From contig CAXTAO010000012.1 of assembly GCA_964242625.1 (NCBI GenBank), forward strand, positions 1 through 64,000: 64,000 bases of DNA. Reading direction: 5' to 3'. Each line of letters starts with the position of its first letter. The stretch's first letter is position 1. This DNA comes from JASLDZ01 sp964242625. GTDB taxonomy: Bacteria; Pseudomonadota; Alphaproteobacteria; Caulobacterales; Caulobacteraceae. The translations under genes were made by a program, and so were the position numbers. The notes under the pieces were generated by a model. The model was given only the letters and a program-made list of their open reading frames with translations, had not been told where the DNA came from and did no database searches. Shown here piece after piece: positions 53,011-61,203 of this stretch.

Positions 53011-55428
53011 ATGGCCATGCGAAGAGCGGCGGCGGCTTTGGCGACGGCGTGGGTCCTGGCCACGGCGCAGGGGGCGAGCGCGGCCGCGACATCCGTCGAC
53101 GACCTGCGCGCCGACGCCCGGCGGATCGAGGCGCAGGCCGCGGTCGTAAAAAAGGGAGCCGACATCGACGCCTTGCGCGTGCAGGCGCTGGCCGTCCAGG
53201 CCGACGGGGACGCCCTGGCCGAGCGGTCGGGGGCGGAGGCCGCCGCCGCCGCCGGCCGGCTGGCCCAGCTCGGCGCCGCCGAGCGGAGCGACCCCCCCGC
53301 GCTTCCCGCCGAGCGCCGCCGGCTCGTCGCGGCCCAGAAGGCGGCGACCGCGCGACAGAAGGAGGCCCGGCTCGCCGCCGCTCAGGCGGGCGACACGGCG
53401 GACGCCCTGGCCGACCGCCGGCGCGACGCCTTCAACGCCCGGCTGTTCCAGCGCGGCGCCTCGCCCCTCTCGCCCGACTTCTGGGTCGACGTGGAGGCGA
53501 ACCTGCCGCGCGACCTCGCCCGGCTGCGCGGTCTGGCGCTGCAGGCGACGACCACGGCCCGGCGCGCGGCCGAGCCCCGCGCGCTCCTGATCCTCGCCGG
53601 CGCGCTCGTCGCGGCCGCGCTGCTCGCCGGCCCGCTGCGGCTCGCCGTCCGGGCTCTGGGGCGTCGACGCGCGCGCGAGGAGGCCCCCAGCGCCGACCTG
53701 CGGCGCTCGGCCGTCGCGGTCTCGGCGGTGGTGATCGACACGGCGGGCGCTGGCCTGGCGGCGCTGACGCTCCGCGCGGGCGCCGCCTGGGCCGACGTCC
53801 TGTCGCCCGCCGCGGGCCGGCTGCTGGACGGGCTGGTGATCGCGGTCTGGTGGGCGGCCTTCACCGCCGCTCTGGGCCGCACCCTGCTCTCGGCCGACCG
53901 GCCGGGCTGGCGCATGCTGCCCGTGTCGGACCGGGCGGCGGCCCGCACGCGGCCGTATCCCTGGGCGCTGGCGCTCCTGACCGCCGCGGGCTTCATGCTC
54001 GAGCAGCTCAACCGCGTGGCGGGCGCGAGCCTCCCCGCCACCGTCGCCGCCGACAGCGCGCTCGCGCTGGTGTACGCCGCCGCGAGCGGCGCCTGCCTCG
54101 TGGCGCTCGGTCGCGGGCGCACCCCGCCGGAAGACGAGGCGGACGCCCGCGCCGCCGCGCGATCCTCGGCCTGGAGCCTCGTGGCGCTGGCGGTGAGCCT
54201 GGCGTGCGCGACGGCGGTGGCGGCGGTCTTCGGCGGCTGGTCGGCCTTCGCCTATTTCGTCATGCGCCAGGTGTTCTGGATCGCCGTCCTGTGCGGGGCG
54301 GCCTTCCTCCTGCTGCGGCTGGCCGACGACCTGTGCCAGGCGCTGTTCCGGCCGCGGGGGCGGTTCGGCCGCGCGCTGACCCAGGTGTTCGGCCTGCGGC
54401 TCGCCACCCTGGACCAGCTGGCGGTGCTCAGCTCCGCCGCGCTCCGTGTGGCTGTCGGACTTCTCGTGCTGTCCCTGATCCTGGCCCCCTTCGGGCAGGG
54501 CGGGGCGGCGCTCCTCGGGCGGTTCGCGGGGCTGGGGCGCGGCTTCCGGATCGGCTCGGTGCTCATCTCGCCCGCGGCGCTGTTCGGCGGTGTGGCGGCC
54601 CTAATGATCGGGGTGAGCGCGGTGCGCGCCTTCCAGCGCTGGCTCGACACCCGCTACCTCCCCGTGACCGGCTGGGACGCGGGCGTCGCCAACTCGATCT
54701 CGACGGCGGTGGGCTACCTCGGCACGGCGGCGGCGGTGTTGTGGGCGCTGGCGTCGGCGGGGCTGGGGCTGGAGCGCATCGCGCTGATCGCGTCGGCGCT
54801 GTCGGTCGGCATAGGCTTCGGCCTGCAGCAGGTGGTGCAGAACTTCGTCTCCGGCCTGATCCTCCTGGTGGAGCGGCCGGTGAAGGTTGGCGACTGGGTG
54901 AGCGTGGGCGGGGTGGAGGGCGACGTGCGCACCATCCGGGTGCGCGCCACCGAGATCCAGACCTTCGACCGCTCCACCCTCCTCGTGCCCAACTCCGAGC
55001 TCGTCACCAAGACGCTGCAGAACAAGACGCTGCACGGCCCGCTCGGCCGCATGACCATCGACCTCGCCATCGCCAGCCCCGACGACGCCGACCGCGCGCG
55101 CGACGCGATCAAGGCGGCCTGCGCGGCGACCGAGGGCGTCCTGGCCGACCCGGAGCCCAAAGTCTTCATCGACGCGGTCACGCAAGGCTCGGTCGCGCTG
55201 CGCTGCTTCTGCTACGCCGCCGGCCCGCGCGACGCCTACGCTGTGCGGAGCGCGATCTACTTCGACCTCCTGCGCCGGCTGCGCGACGCGCGGATCGGCC
55301 TGGCGGGCGCCCAGCAGACGCTCGTGCTGGAGCCCGGGCCGGGCCTCGACCGCCTGTTCTCCCCGCCCCCGCGCGCGGAGAAGCCTGAAGCAAGCGGGCC
55401 TAGCGCGGAGGGCCGCCCCCCGGCGTGA
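53011..55428 (+). CDS. MscS-family mechanosensitive channel with DUF3772-type N-terminal domain
   Basis: An 805-residue inner-membrane channel that opens on membrane tension to release solutes. It has a signal peptide (MAMRRAAAALATAWVLATAQG, cleavage near ASA-AA), a periplasmic coiled-coil domain (residues about 30-210), many membrane helices, and the pore-lining MscS segment GIGFGLQQVVQNFVSGLILL followed by ERPVKVGDWVSVGGVEGDV. A cytoplasmic vestibule with NSELVTKTLQNKT follows. The ATG at 53011 is chosen because it exposes the signal; another ATG is two codons later. Its end overlaps the convergent TolC-like gene by 29 bases. Confidence 0.9.
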   Translation: MAMRRAAAALATAWVLATAQGASAAATSVDDLRADARRIEAQAAVVKKGADIDALRVQALAVQADGDALAERSGAEAAAAAGRLAQLGAAERSDPPALPAERRRLVAAQKAATARQKEARLAAAQAGDTADALADRRRDAFNARLFQRGASPLSPDFWVDVEANLPRDLARLRGLALQATTTARRAAEPRALLILAGALVAAALLAGPLRLAVRALGRRRAREEAPSADLRRSAVAVSAVVIDTAGAGLAALTLRAGAAWADVLSPAAGRLLDGLVIAVWWAAFTAALGRTLLSADRPGWRMLPVSDRAAARTRPYPWALALLTAAGFMLEQLNRVAGASLPATVAADSALALVYAAASGACLVALGRGRTPPEDEADARAAARSSAWSLVALAVSLACATAVAAVFGGWSAFAYFVMRQVFWIAVLCGAAFLLLRLADDLCQALFRPRGRFGRALTQVFGLRLATLDQLAVLSSAALRVAVGLLVLSLILAPFGQGGAALLGRFAGLGRGFRIGSVLISPAALFGGVAALMIGVSAVRAFQRWLDTRYLPVTGWDAGVANSISTAVGYLGTAAAVLWALASAGLGLERIALIASALSVGIGFGLQQVVQNFVSGLILLVERPVKVGDWVSVGGVEGDVRTIRVRATEIQTFDRSTLLVPNSELVTKTLQNKTLHGPLGRMTIDLAIASPDDADRARDAIKAACAATEGVLADPEPKVFIDAVTQGSVALRCFCYAAGPRDAYAVRSAIYFDLLRRLRDARIGLAGAQQTLVLEPGPGLDRLFSPPPRAEKPEASGPSAEGRPPA

Positions 55429-57244
55429 CGGGCTGGAGCGGCGGGGCGGGCGCGAGCGTCGCCGGGCGCGGGGCGGGCGCGGCGGGTGAGGCTGTGAAGG
55501 GCGACGTGGCGACCGGGGCGTCCGCCGTCGTCGGCGCGGCGGGGGCGGCGTCGGCGCCCGGACCGCCCACCGTGCAGCCCGTGCGCTCGGCCTCCCGCAC
55601 CGTGCAGCGCGCCAGCGGCCGCGCCGAGCCCGCCGCGCCCGGCGGCGGACCGCCCTCGCGCTCCGCCGACATGATGGCGGTGGCCGAGGCGAAAGGGTGC
55701 AGGGTGGAGGCGGCGGGCGGCGCGGCGGGCGGGGCGGAGTCCGCCCCCGGATGCTCGGGCGCGTCGACCCGCGAGGCCGCCTGTGGCGCGTGCAGCGGGG
55801 CCACGCCCACCGAGTCGAGCGCGCGCACCAGCCCCTCCCACGGCAGGGCGCCCTTGTTCCTGACCTCGTTGAAGTGCGTCTCCGGCCGGATCACGTCGAG
55901 GTCGGGCACCAGGAGCGCCGCTTCCAGCACCCCGGCGGAGGCGAGCACGCCGGCGCGGGCGGTGTATTCGTTGTAGCGGTCCTGGAGGAAGCGGATCTCC
56001 GCCTGGTTGAGCTCCAGGACGGCGTTCAGGACGTCGATGGGCTGGCGCAGGCCGAAGGGCTCCTCGCGCCGCACGCCGTAGAAGGCGGCCTGGGTGGCGC
56101 GCACGCCCTCGCCGTCGGCCCCCAGCGCCGCGCGGGCGGCGAGGAGCTGGGCCCAGGCCTGCGATACGCCTTGCACCGCCCCGCGCCGCTGCTGCTCGAC
56201 CTGGAAACGGGCCTGGTTGGCGGCGGCGAGCTCCTGGCGGATGCCCGAGGTGTAGGTCCCGCTCGAATACAGCGGCTGGGTGAGGTTCACCGAGGCCGCC
56301 ACCCCGTGCTGGTCGCCGAGGGAGGGCTCGTAGGGCTCGACCGGCGCGCGGGTCACGTCCACCCGCAGGGTGAGCTGGGGCGCGTAGTTGCGGCGCGCCT
56401 CCGACACCCGCGCCTTGGCGGCCTCCTCCGCGTACTTGGCCGCACGCAGGTTGGCGTTCTGCGCCTCGGCGAGGTCGAAGGCGTCGTTGAGGTTGGCGGG
56501 AAGACCGTCGAGCGCGGGCTCGGGATCGAGCTGGACCGCCGCCTCGCCCACGAGCGCCAGATAGGCCGCGCGGCTGATCTCGAGCTGGGCGCCCGCGCTG
56601 GCGACGTTGGATTGCGACGCGGCGAGGCGGCCGGAGGTCTCGTCCACGTCGGTCTGGGTGACCTGGCGCACGGCGAACTCGGCGCGGGTCTGGTCCATCT
56701 GCCGGGCGAGGGCGGCGGTGATGTCGCGGTACACGTCGAGGATCTGCTGATCGCGGCGCACGCCCACGTAGGCGGAGATCACCTGCTGCACGATGGAGAT
56801 CTCGGTCTGGCGCAGCTGCTCGCGCGCCGAGAGCACCGACGCCTCCGCAGCGTTTACCGCCGCGCGCTGGCGGCCGCCGGTGAAGAGCGGCTGGCTCAGC
56901 GTGAGGTCGATGGTGCCGGTGCGCGCCTCAGAGTGGGGCGCACCCGGAGCGTACTCGCCCGTGAACTGATCGCGCGGCCCCAGGAACTTGCCACGGATCT
57001 CGTTGTACTCGGCCAGGGCGCTGACCTGGGCCTGCAAGCCGTAGCCGCCGCGCGCCTGGACGTACTGCTCGTCCTGCTGCTGCACGACGGCGCGCTGCGC
57101 CTGGAGCTGGGGGTTGTGCGCGTAGGCGGCGGAGATGGCGTCGGCCAGGGTGGTCGCGCCCGCGGACGCAGCCGCGCCCAGGCCGGCGAGGAGGGCGGCC
57201 GCCCCCGCCGTCCGTCGCAGGACGGCGCGTCGCAGATCGCCCAT
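55400..57244 (-). CDS. TolC-family outer-membrane efflux/secretion protein
   Basis: A 614-residue precursor with signal peptide (AGAAALLAGLGAAASAGA-TT) and two OEP repeats. TLADAISAAYAHNPQLQAQRA starts the first and the region near NLNDAFDLAEAQNANLRAAKYA the second, with long helical and barrel-forming segments (TGGRQRAAVNAAEASVLSA, VTQTDVDETSG). These are the trimeric channel used by type I secretion and RND pumps. The family body ends near residue 490; the last roughly 125 residues are Ala/Pro-rich and low complexity, an unusual extension. No inner-membrane partner is adjacent. Confidence 0.88.
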   Translation of the reverse strand: MGDLRRAVLRRTAGAAALLAGLGAAASAGATTLADAISAAYAHNPQLQAQRAVVQQQDEQYVQARGGYGLQAQVSALAEYNEIRGKFLGPRDQFTGEYAPGAPHSEARTGTIDLTLSQPLFTGGRQRAAVNAAEASVLSAREQLRQTEISIVQQVISAYVGVRRDQQILDVYRDITAALARQMDQTRAEFAVRQVTQTDVDETSGRLAASQSNVASAGAQLEISRAAYLALVGEAAVQLDPEPALDGLPANLNDAFDLAEAQNANLRAAKYAEEAAKARVSEARRNYAPQLTLRVDVTRAPVEPYEPSLGDQHGVAASVNLTQPLYSSGTYTSGIRQELAAANQARFQVEQQRRGAVQGVSQAWAQLLAARAALGADGEGVRATQAAFYGVRREEPFGLRQPIDVLNAVLELNQAEIRFLQDRYNEYTARAGVLASAGVLEAALLVPDLDVIRPETHFNEVRNKGALPWEGLVRALDSVGVAPLHAPQAASRVDAPEHPGADSAPPAAPPAASTLHPFASATAIMSAEREGGPPPGAAGSARPLARCTVREAERTGCTVGGPGADAAPAAPTTADAPVATSPFTASPAAPAPRPATLAPAPPLQPVTPGGGPPR

Positions 57245-57310
57245 GACCGTCTGACCGAACTCCCGCGCGCCCCCCGGCCGGAGCGGGCGCTTAGCAGAGC
57301 GCCCCCGTTC

Positions 57311-57328
57311 CCGTCACGGCCCCGTCAC
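57311..57328 (+). promoter_or_regulatory. Pho-box-like direct repeat in the tolC / methyltransferase-GT intergenic region
   Basis: CCGTCAC-GGCC-CCGTCAC, two identical 7-base units with 11-base period, about 100 bases ahead of the rightward fusion gene. The half-site matches those found upstream of pstS and phoU, but the spacer is GC-rich. A PhoB site is a weak inference. Confidence 0.3.
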
Positions 57329-57431
57329 GGCGAGGGCTTGCGACACATCGGCGTGGGCGCGCCGCTCGACAGCCGCGCGGCGCGCGTGGTGTGACGGCCG
57401 CCCGTCCCGCCACCCGAGCCCGCGCCCGCCC

Positions 57432-59117
57432 GTGACCGCCCCCGCCGCCTACTACGGCAACGTCAATCCCGACCTCCTGGCCTGGATGCCGCTCTCGGCC
57501 GGGCGGGTGCTGGAGCTCGGCTGCGGCGAGGGCGCGCTCGCCGCAGCCTACAAGGCGCGCAATCCGCGGGCACATTATACGGCGGTGGAGCTGCACGGCC
57601 CGGCGGCGGCCGTGGCGCGGGGCCGTGTCGACCGGCTTCACGAGGGCGACTTCGCCGCGCTCGACCTCGCCGAACTCGCGGCGGACGGACCGTTCGACCT
57701 CGCGGTCATGGGCGACGTCCTGGAGCACATGGCCGACCCCTGGGCGGTGTTGCGGCGCCTGCGCGAGCTCCTCGCCCCCGACGGCGTCCTGGCGATCTCC
57801 GTCCCCAACGTGGGCCACTGGAGCGTGCTGGCGGAGGCGATGGCCGGGCGCTGGCCCGCGGAGGACGCGGGGCTGTTCGACCGCACCCACCTGCGCTGGT
57901 TCACCCTGGACTCGCTCGGCCGCACGCTGGGCGACACGGGCTTCGCGCTCCGCCGTGCGCGGCCACGCAACTTTCTCCTGAACCGCGAGGCGGCCGAGCG
58001 GTGGATTCCCGCGCTCGCCGACGCCGCCGAGCGCGGCGGAGTGGAACGGCGCGGCTTCGTCGAACGCGCGCAGGCGCTGCAGTACGTGGCCAATGCGCGG
58101 CGCGCCGACGCGCCCGCCGAGGACCCGCTCCACGTTCACTTCGCCGCCGTCACTCCCGACTTCCTCGACGTGCGCATGCGCCAGCCCATGGAGGCGCTCC
58201 GCTCGGACCCGGGCGTGACGACCTCCTGGCGCGAGCGTGACGCGCGCCTGCCCGATCTCCCGGCCGGGCGACGCAAGGTCGCGGTGGTGCAACGGCTGGC
58301 GCTCACCGCGGACGCCGCGGCGGCCTACGCGCAGGCGGCCCGTCACGCCGGCTGGGCGCTCGTGTTCGAGATGGACGACCACCCCGACCTGATCGGCCGG
58401 GTGCAGCGCTCGGACGCCGGGACGCGGCTCGTCGAGACGCTGTGCGCCTTCGACGCGGTGCAGACCTCCACCGCGGCGCTCGGCGACGCCCTGGCCGCCT
58501 ACGCTCGCCCCGTGCGCGTGTTCGCCAATGCGCTGATGGAGCTGCCGCCGCTCGCGCCCCGCGCGCCGGGGCCGCCGCGCGTGTTCTACGGCGCGCTCAA
58601 CCGCGAGGGCTTCAGCGCGGAGGTGGCCCGCGCGCTCGGTCCCTTCGTCGCGCGCCGGCCCGACGTCGAGTTCACCGTGGTGCACGACCGCGCCTTCTTC
58701 GACGCCCTGCCGACAGGGGCGAAGCGCTTCCACCCCGCCGCGCCCTACGCCGACTACCTCGGCCTCATGAGGGCTTGCGACGTCGTGCTGTCGCCGCTCG
58801 AGGGGCGGCCGGAGGAGCGGTTCAAGAGCGACGTCAAATGGCTGGAGGCGACGCGCGCGGGGGCGGCCTTCCTGGCCTCGCCCCCGGTCTACGCCGCTAC
58901 CGTCGCATCCGGGAGCACCGGCGTGATCGTTGAGGGCCCCGACGGCTGGGGCGCGGCGCTCGACGCCCTTCTCGGCGCCCCGGACCACGCCGCGGCGCTC
59001 GCGGCCGCCGCGCGGGCGGAGGTCGCCGCCACGCGGATGGAGGCCTTCCACCTCGCCGCCCGGATCGAGTGGTATGGCGAACTCGCCGACGTCGCGCGGC
59101 GGCGCAGCGCCGGTTGA
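57432..59117 (+). CDS. Fusion of SAM-dependent methyltransferase and glycosyltransferase-like domain
   Basis: A 561-residue two-domain protein. Residues about 1-210 are a methyltransferase: VLELGCGEGALAAAYKARNP (26-45), FDLAVMGDVLEHM and LAISVPNVGHW, similar to O-methyltransferases of polysaccharide loci. Residues about 260-561 resemble a GT-B glycosyltransferase: LVFEMDDHPDLIG (near 312), RVFYGALNREGF, VVLSPLEGRPEERFKSDVKWLEA, then GTGVIVEGP-like TGVIVEGPDGW near the end. The start GTG gives the family-like first helix. It precedes the Wzm/Wzt genes on the same strand, suggesting capping or tailoring of the exported polysaccharide. Confidence 0.8.
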   Translation: MTAPAAYYGNVNPDLLAWMPLSAGRVLELGCGEGALAAAYKARNPRAHYTAVELHGPAAAVARGRVDRLHEGDFAALDLAELAADGPFDLAVMGDVLEHMADPWAVLRRLRELLAPDGVLAISVPNVGHWSVLAEAMAGRWPAEDAGLFDRTHLRWFTLDSLGRTLGDTGFALRRARPRNFLLNREAAERWIPALADAAERGGVERRGFVERAQALQYVANARRADAPAEDPLHVHFAAVTPDFLDVRMRQPMEALRSDPGVTTSWRERDARLPDLPAGRRKVAVVQRLALTADAAAAYAQAARHAGWALVFEMDDHPDLIGRVQRSDAGTRLVETLCAFDAVQTSTAALGDALAAYARPVRVFANALMELPPLAPRAPGPPRVFYGALNREGFSAEVARALGPFVARRPDVEFTVVHDRAFFDALPTGAKRFHPAAPYADYLGLMRACDVVLSPLEGRPEERFKSDVKWLEATRAGAAFLASPPVYAATVASGSTGVIVEGPDGWGAALDALLGAPDHAAALAAAARAEVAATRMEAFHLAARIEWYGELADVARRRSAG

Positions 59118-59254
59118 CGCCGCGCACGGTTCGCCGCTAGGGCGTATGCAGCGGTCGCCCCGCTTCGTATCGCCCCGGCGCTCCCGGCCCCCGAGGGGCC
59201 TCCCGCGCGTTACGCGGCCGCCGCTTCCCCGGCGTTCGCCCTGTCCGGACCCGC

Positions 59255-60073
59255 ATGTCGACCAACACCCCTGCGACCCAGGTGATCAGCTCCGAGGGAG
59301 CCGGTCTCTGGGACATCACCTCGGGCCTTCGCTCCTGGCGGCTCTGGGCCTTCCTCGGCCTGCAGGACATCCGTCAGCGCTATCGCCGCTCGTCGTTCGG
59401 GCCGCTGTGGCTCGCGCTGGGGCTGGGCGTCACCATCGTCGGCATTGGACTTCTCTACGCGCAGATCCTGAAGGTCTCGCCCGGCAACTTCATCCCGTTC
59501 CTGGCGCTCAGCCTGCTGATCTGGAACTTCATCAGCGCGGTCTTGAACGAGTCCACGGGCCTCTTCCAGGGCGCCGCGGGCATGATGACGTCCATGCGAA
59601 TGCCTTACACGACGCTCGCCCTACGTTGCATCGTGCGAAATCTCATCGTCGCCGCCCACTGCGTGGTGCCCGCAGCCATCGCGCTCGTGTACTACAAGTA
59701 TCCGGTCACGCCGGCCGCGCTGATGGCGATCCCGGGGCTCCTGCTCCTGGTCGCCAACCTGTACTGGATTTCGATCGCGATCGGGCTTGTGTGCCTGCGG
59801 TTCCGCGACGTGCAGCAGATCATCATCTACGGCCTGCAGCTGGCGCTCTTCCTGACGCCGATCATCTGGCAGCCGAGCCAGATCCGTGCGGGAAGCGCCT
59901 TCCTGGCGGCCAACCCGCTCTACCACCTGATCGAGGTGATCCGCGGCCCCGTGTTCGAGCACCGCATCCCCGCGACGAGCTTCGAGTTCTGCCTGATCCT
60001 GCTGCCGCTCGGCGGCGCGGCGACGCTTCTGTCGTTCGTGCGGCTACGTCGGCAGATGGTCTACTGGATCTGA
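59255..60073 (+). CDS. wzm: ABC-2 polysaccharide export permease (Wzm-type)
   Basis: A 272-residue permease that exports lipid-linked polysaccharide across the inner membrane. It has six hydrophobic segments, starting at FLGLQDIRQRYRRSSFGPLW, the signature that opens Wzm/KpsM proteins, followed by LGVTIVGIGLLYAQILK. The second half has LALFLTPIIWQPSQI and NPLYHLIEVIRGPVF. The ATP-binding partner follows directly (one base after the stop). O-antigen versus capsule export cannot be decided. Confidence 0.93.
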   Translation: MSTNTPATQVISSEGAGLWDITSGLRSWRLWAFLGLQDIRQRYRRSSFGPLWLALGLGVTIVGIGLLYAQILKVSPGNFIPFLALSLLIWNFISAVLNESTGLFQGAAGMMTSMRMPYTTLALRCIVRNLIVAAHCVVPAAIALVYYKYPVTPAALMAIPGLLLLVANLYWISIAIGLVCLRFRDVQQIIIYGLQLALFLTPIIWQPSQIRAGSAFLAANPLYHLIEVIRGPVFEHRIPATSFEFCLILLPLGGAATLLSFVRLRRQMVYWI

Positions 60074-60074
60074 C

Positions 60075-60851
60075 ATGGCCATTTCACTCCGCGGCGTCAC
60101 CGTCGACCTCCCGATCTTCAACGCCAACGCCCGATCCCTGCGCAAGAGCCTGACCAAGGCGACGGTGGGCGGCTCTCTGTTCGCCCGATCCGACAACAAG
60201 GTGGTGGTCCGCGCGCTCAGCGACGTCGACCTCGACGTCGCCGACGGCGACCGCGTGGCGCTGATCGGCCCCAACGGCGCGGGCAAGACCACGCTCCTGC
60301 GCGTGATGGCCGGCATCTACACGCCGAGCACGGGCTCGGTGAGCGTGCAGGGCAGGGTGTCGGCGGCGCTGAACGCCAGCCTCGGCCTCGATCCCGAGCT
60401 CAGCGGTCGCGAGAATATCTTCCTGACCGGCTACATGCGAGGGCTGACCAAGGCCGCCATCGAAGCCGAGATCGACGACATTATCTCCACCGCCGACCTC
60501 GGCAGCTTCATAGAATTGCCGGTGAACACCTACTCCGCGGGCATGGGCGGCCGGCTCGTGTTCGCGGCGGCCACCGCCTTCGCGCCCGACGTGCTCCTGA
60601 TGGACGAGTGGCTGATGGCGGGCGACGCGTCGTTCGTGGCCAAGGCCGAGCAGCGCACAAAGGCCTTCGTCAACAAGGCGCGCGTGGTGGTGCTGGCCAG
60701 CCACTCGCTCGCCCTCGTCCGCTCCTTCTGCAACCGCGCGGCCTATCTGCGCGCGGGGCAGCTGATGGCCTACGGCCCGACGGACGAGATGCTCGACATG
60801 TACGAGGCGGACACCCGGCGCGGGCCGCAACTGTCGGTCGCGGCCGCCTGA
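60075..60851 (+). CDS. wzt: ABC polysaccharide export ATPase (Wzt/KpsT-type, short form)
   Basis: A 258-residue ATPase paired with the upstream permease. Walker A is GPNGAGKTTLL, the signature loop is YSAGMGGRLVFA (as in Wzt rather than LSGGQ), and Walker B is VLLMDEWLMAGD. It has no C-terminal carbohydrate-binding domain, so it is the short type that does not read a chain-terminal cap. That fits systems where length is set by other means; the upstream methyltransferase-GT fusion could still modify the chain end. Confidence 0.93.
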   Translation: MAISLRGVTVDLPIFNANARSLRKSLTKATVGGSLFARSDNKVVVRALSDVDLDVADGDRVALIGPNGAGKTTLLRVMAGIYTPSTGSVSVQGRVSAALNASLGLDPELSGRENIFLTGYMRGLTKAAIEAEIDDIISTADLGSFIELPVNTYSAGMGGRLVFAAATAFAPDVLLMDEWLMAGDASFVAKAEQRTKAFVNKARVVVLASHSLALVRSFCNRAAYLRAGQLMAYGPTDEMLDMYEADTRRGPQLSVAAA

Positions 60852-60866
60852 GCGCGGCGTCCGCGC

Positions 60867-61061
60867 TTAAGGCGAGGTGCGTGCCGCCGTCCCTGTGCTC
60901 GTGGACGTGTTAACCCCCGTCGTGTTGCTGGTGAGGCCGCCGAGCGGCGCGCCCCCGGCCGGCGCCAGCGTCGAATGGCGCTGCGCGAACAGCCACACGG
61001 CCGCCAGCAGGACCACCCCCGCCACCACGAACCAGAGCTCCCGCCGCAGGAATCTCGCCAT
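60867..61061 (-). CDS. Small single-pass membrane protein
   Basis: A 64-residue product, starting MARFLRRELWFVVAGVVLLA with one membrane helix after a basic stretch, then a Thr/Ser/Gly-rich tail (LTSNTTGVNTSTSTGT) that would be outside the cytoplasm or inside depending on orientation. A GTG at 61103 would add 14 residues. It lies between the exporter and a glycosyltransferase gene on the opposite strand. No function is known. Confidence 0.45.
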   Translation of the reverse strand: MARFLRRELWFVVAGVVLLAAVWLFAQRHSTLAPAGGAPLGGLTSNTTGVNTSTSTGTAARTSP

Positions 61062-61203
61062 GCGACGATCTTCGATGGGAGGCTCGGCGGGGGAAGGGTT
61101 CACGCGGGCGCTCCAGCACAGGCGGGCGCTGGCCCGCGACGTCGATCGGCAACACGCGGCGGCGAGGAGCCGTTCCTCTCGGGCCTATGGCGGGCGCTGA
61201 GCT

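Noticed and set aside
52128..55388. A 1086-codon plus-strand frame across the cold-shock and MscS genes
   Set aside because: It crosses a convincing minus-strand gene and the MscS gene in another frame; composition is Arg/Pro/Ala-rich shadow sequence.
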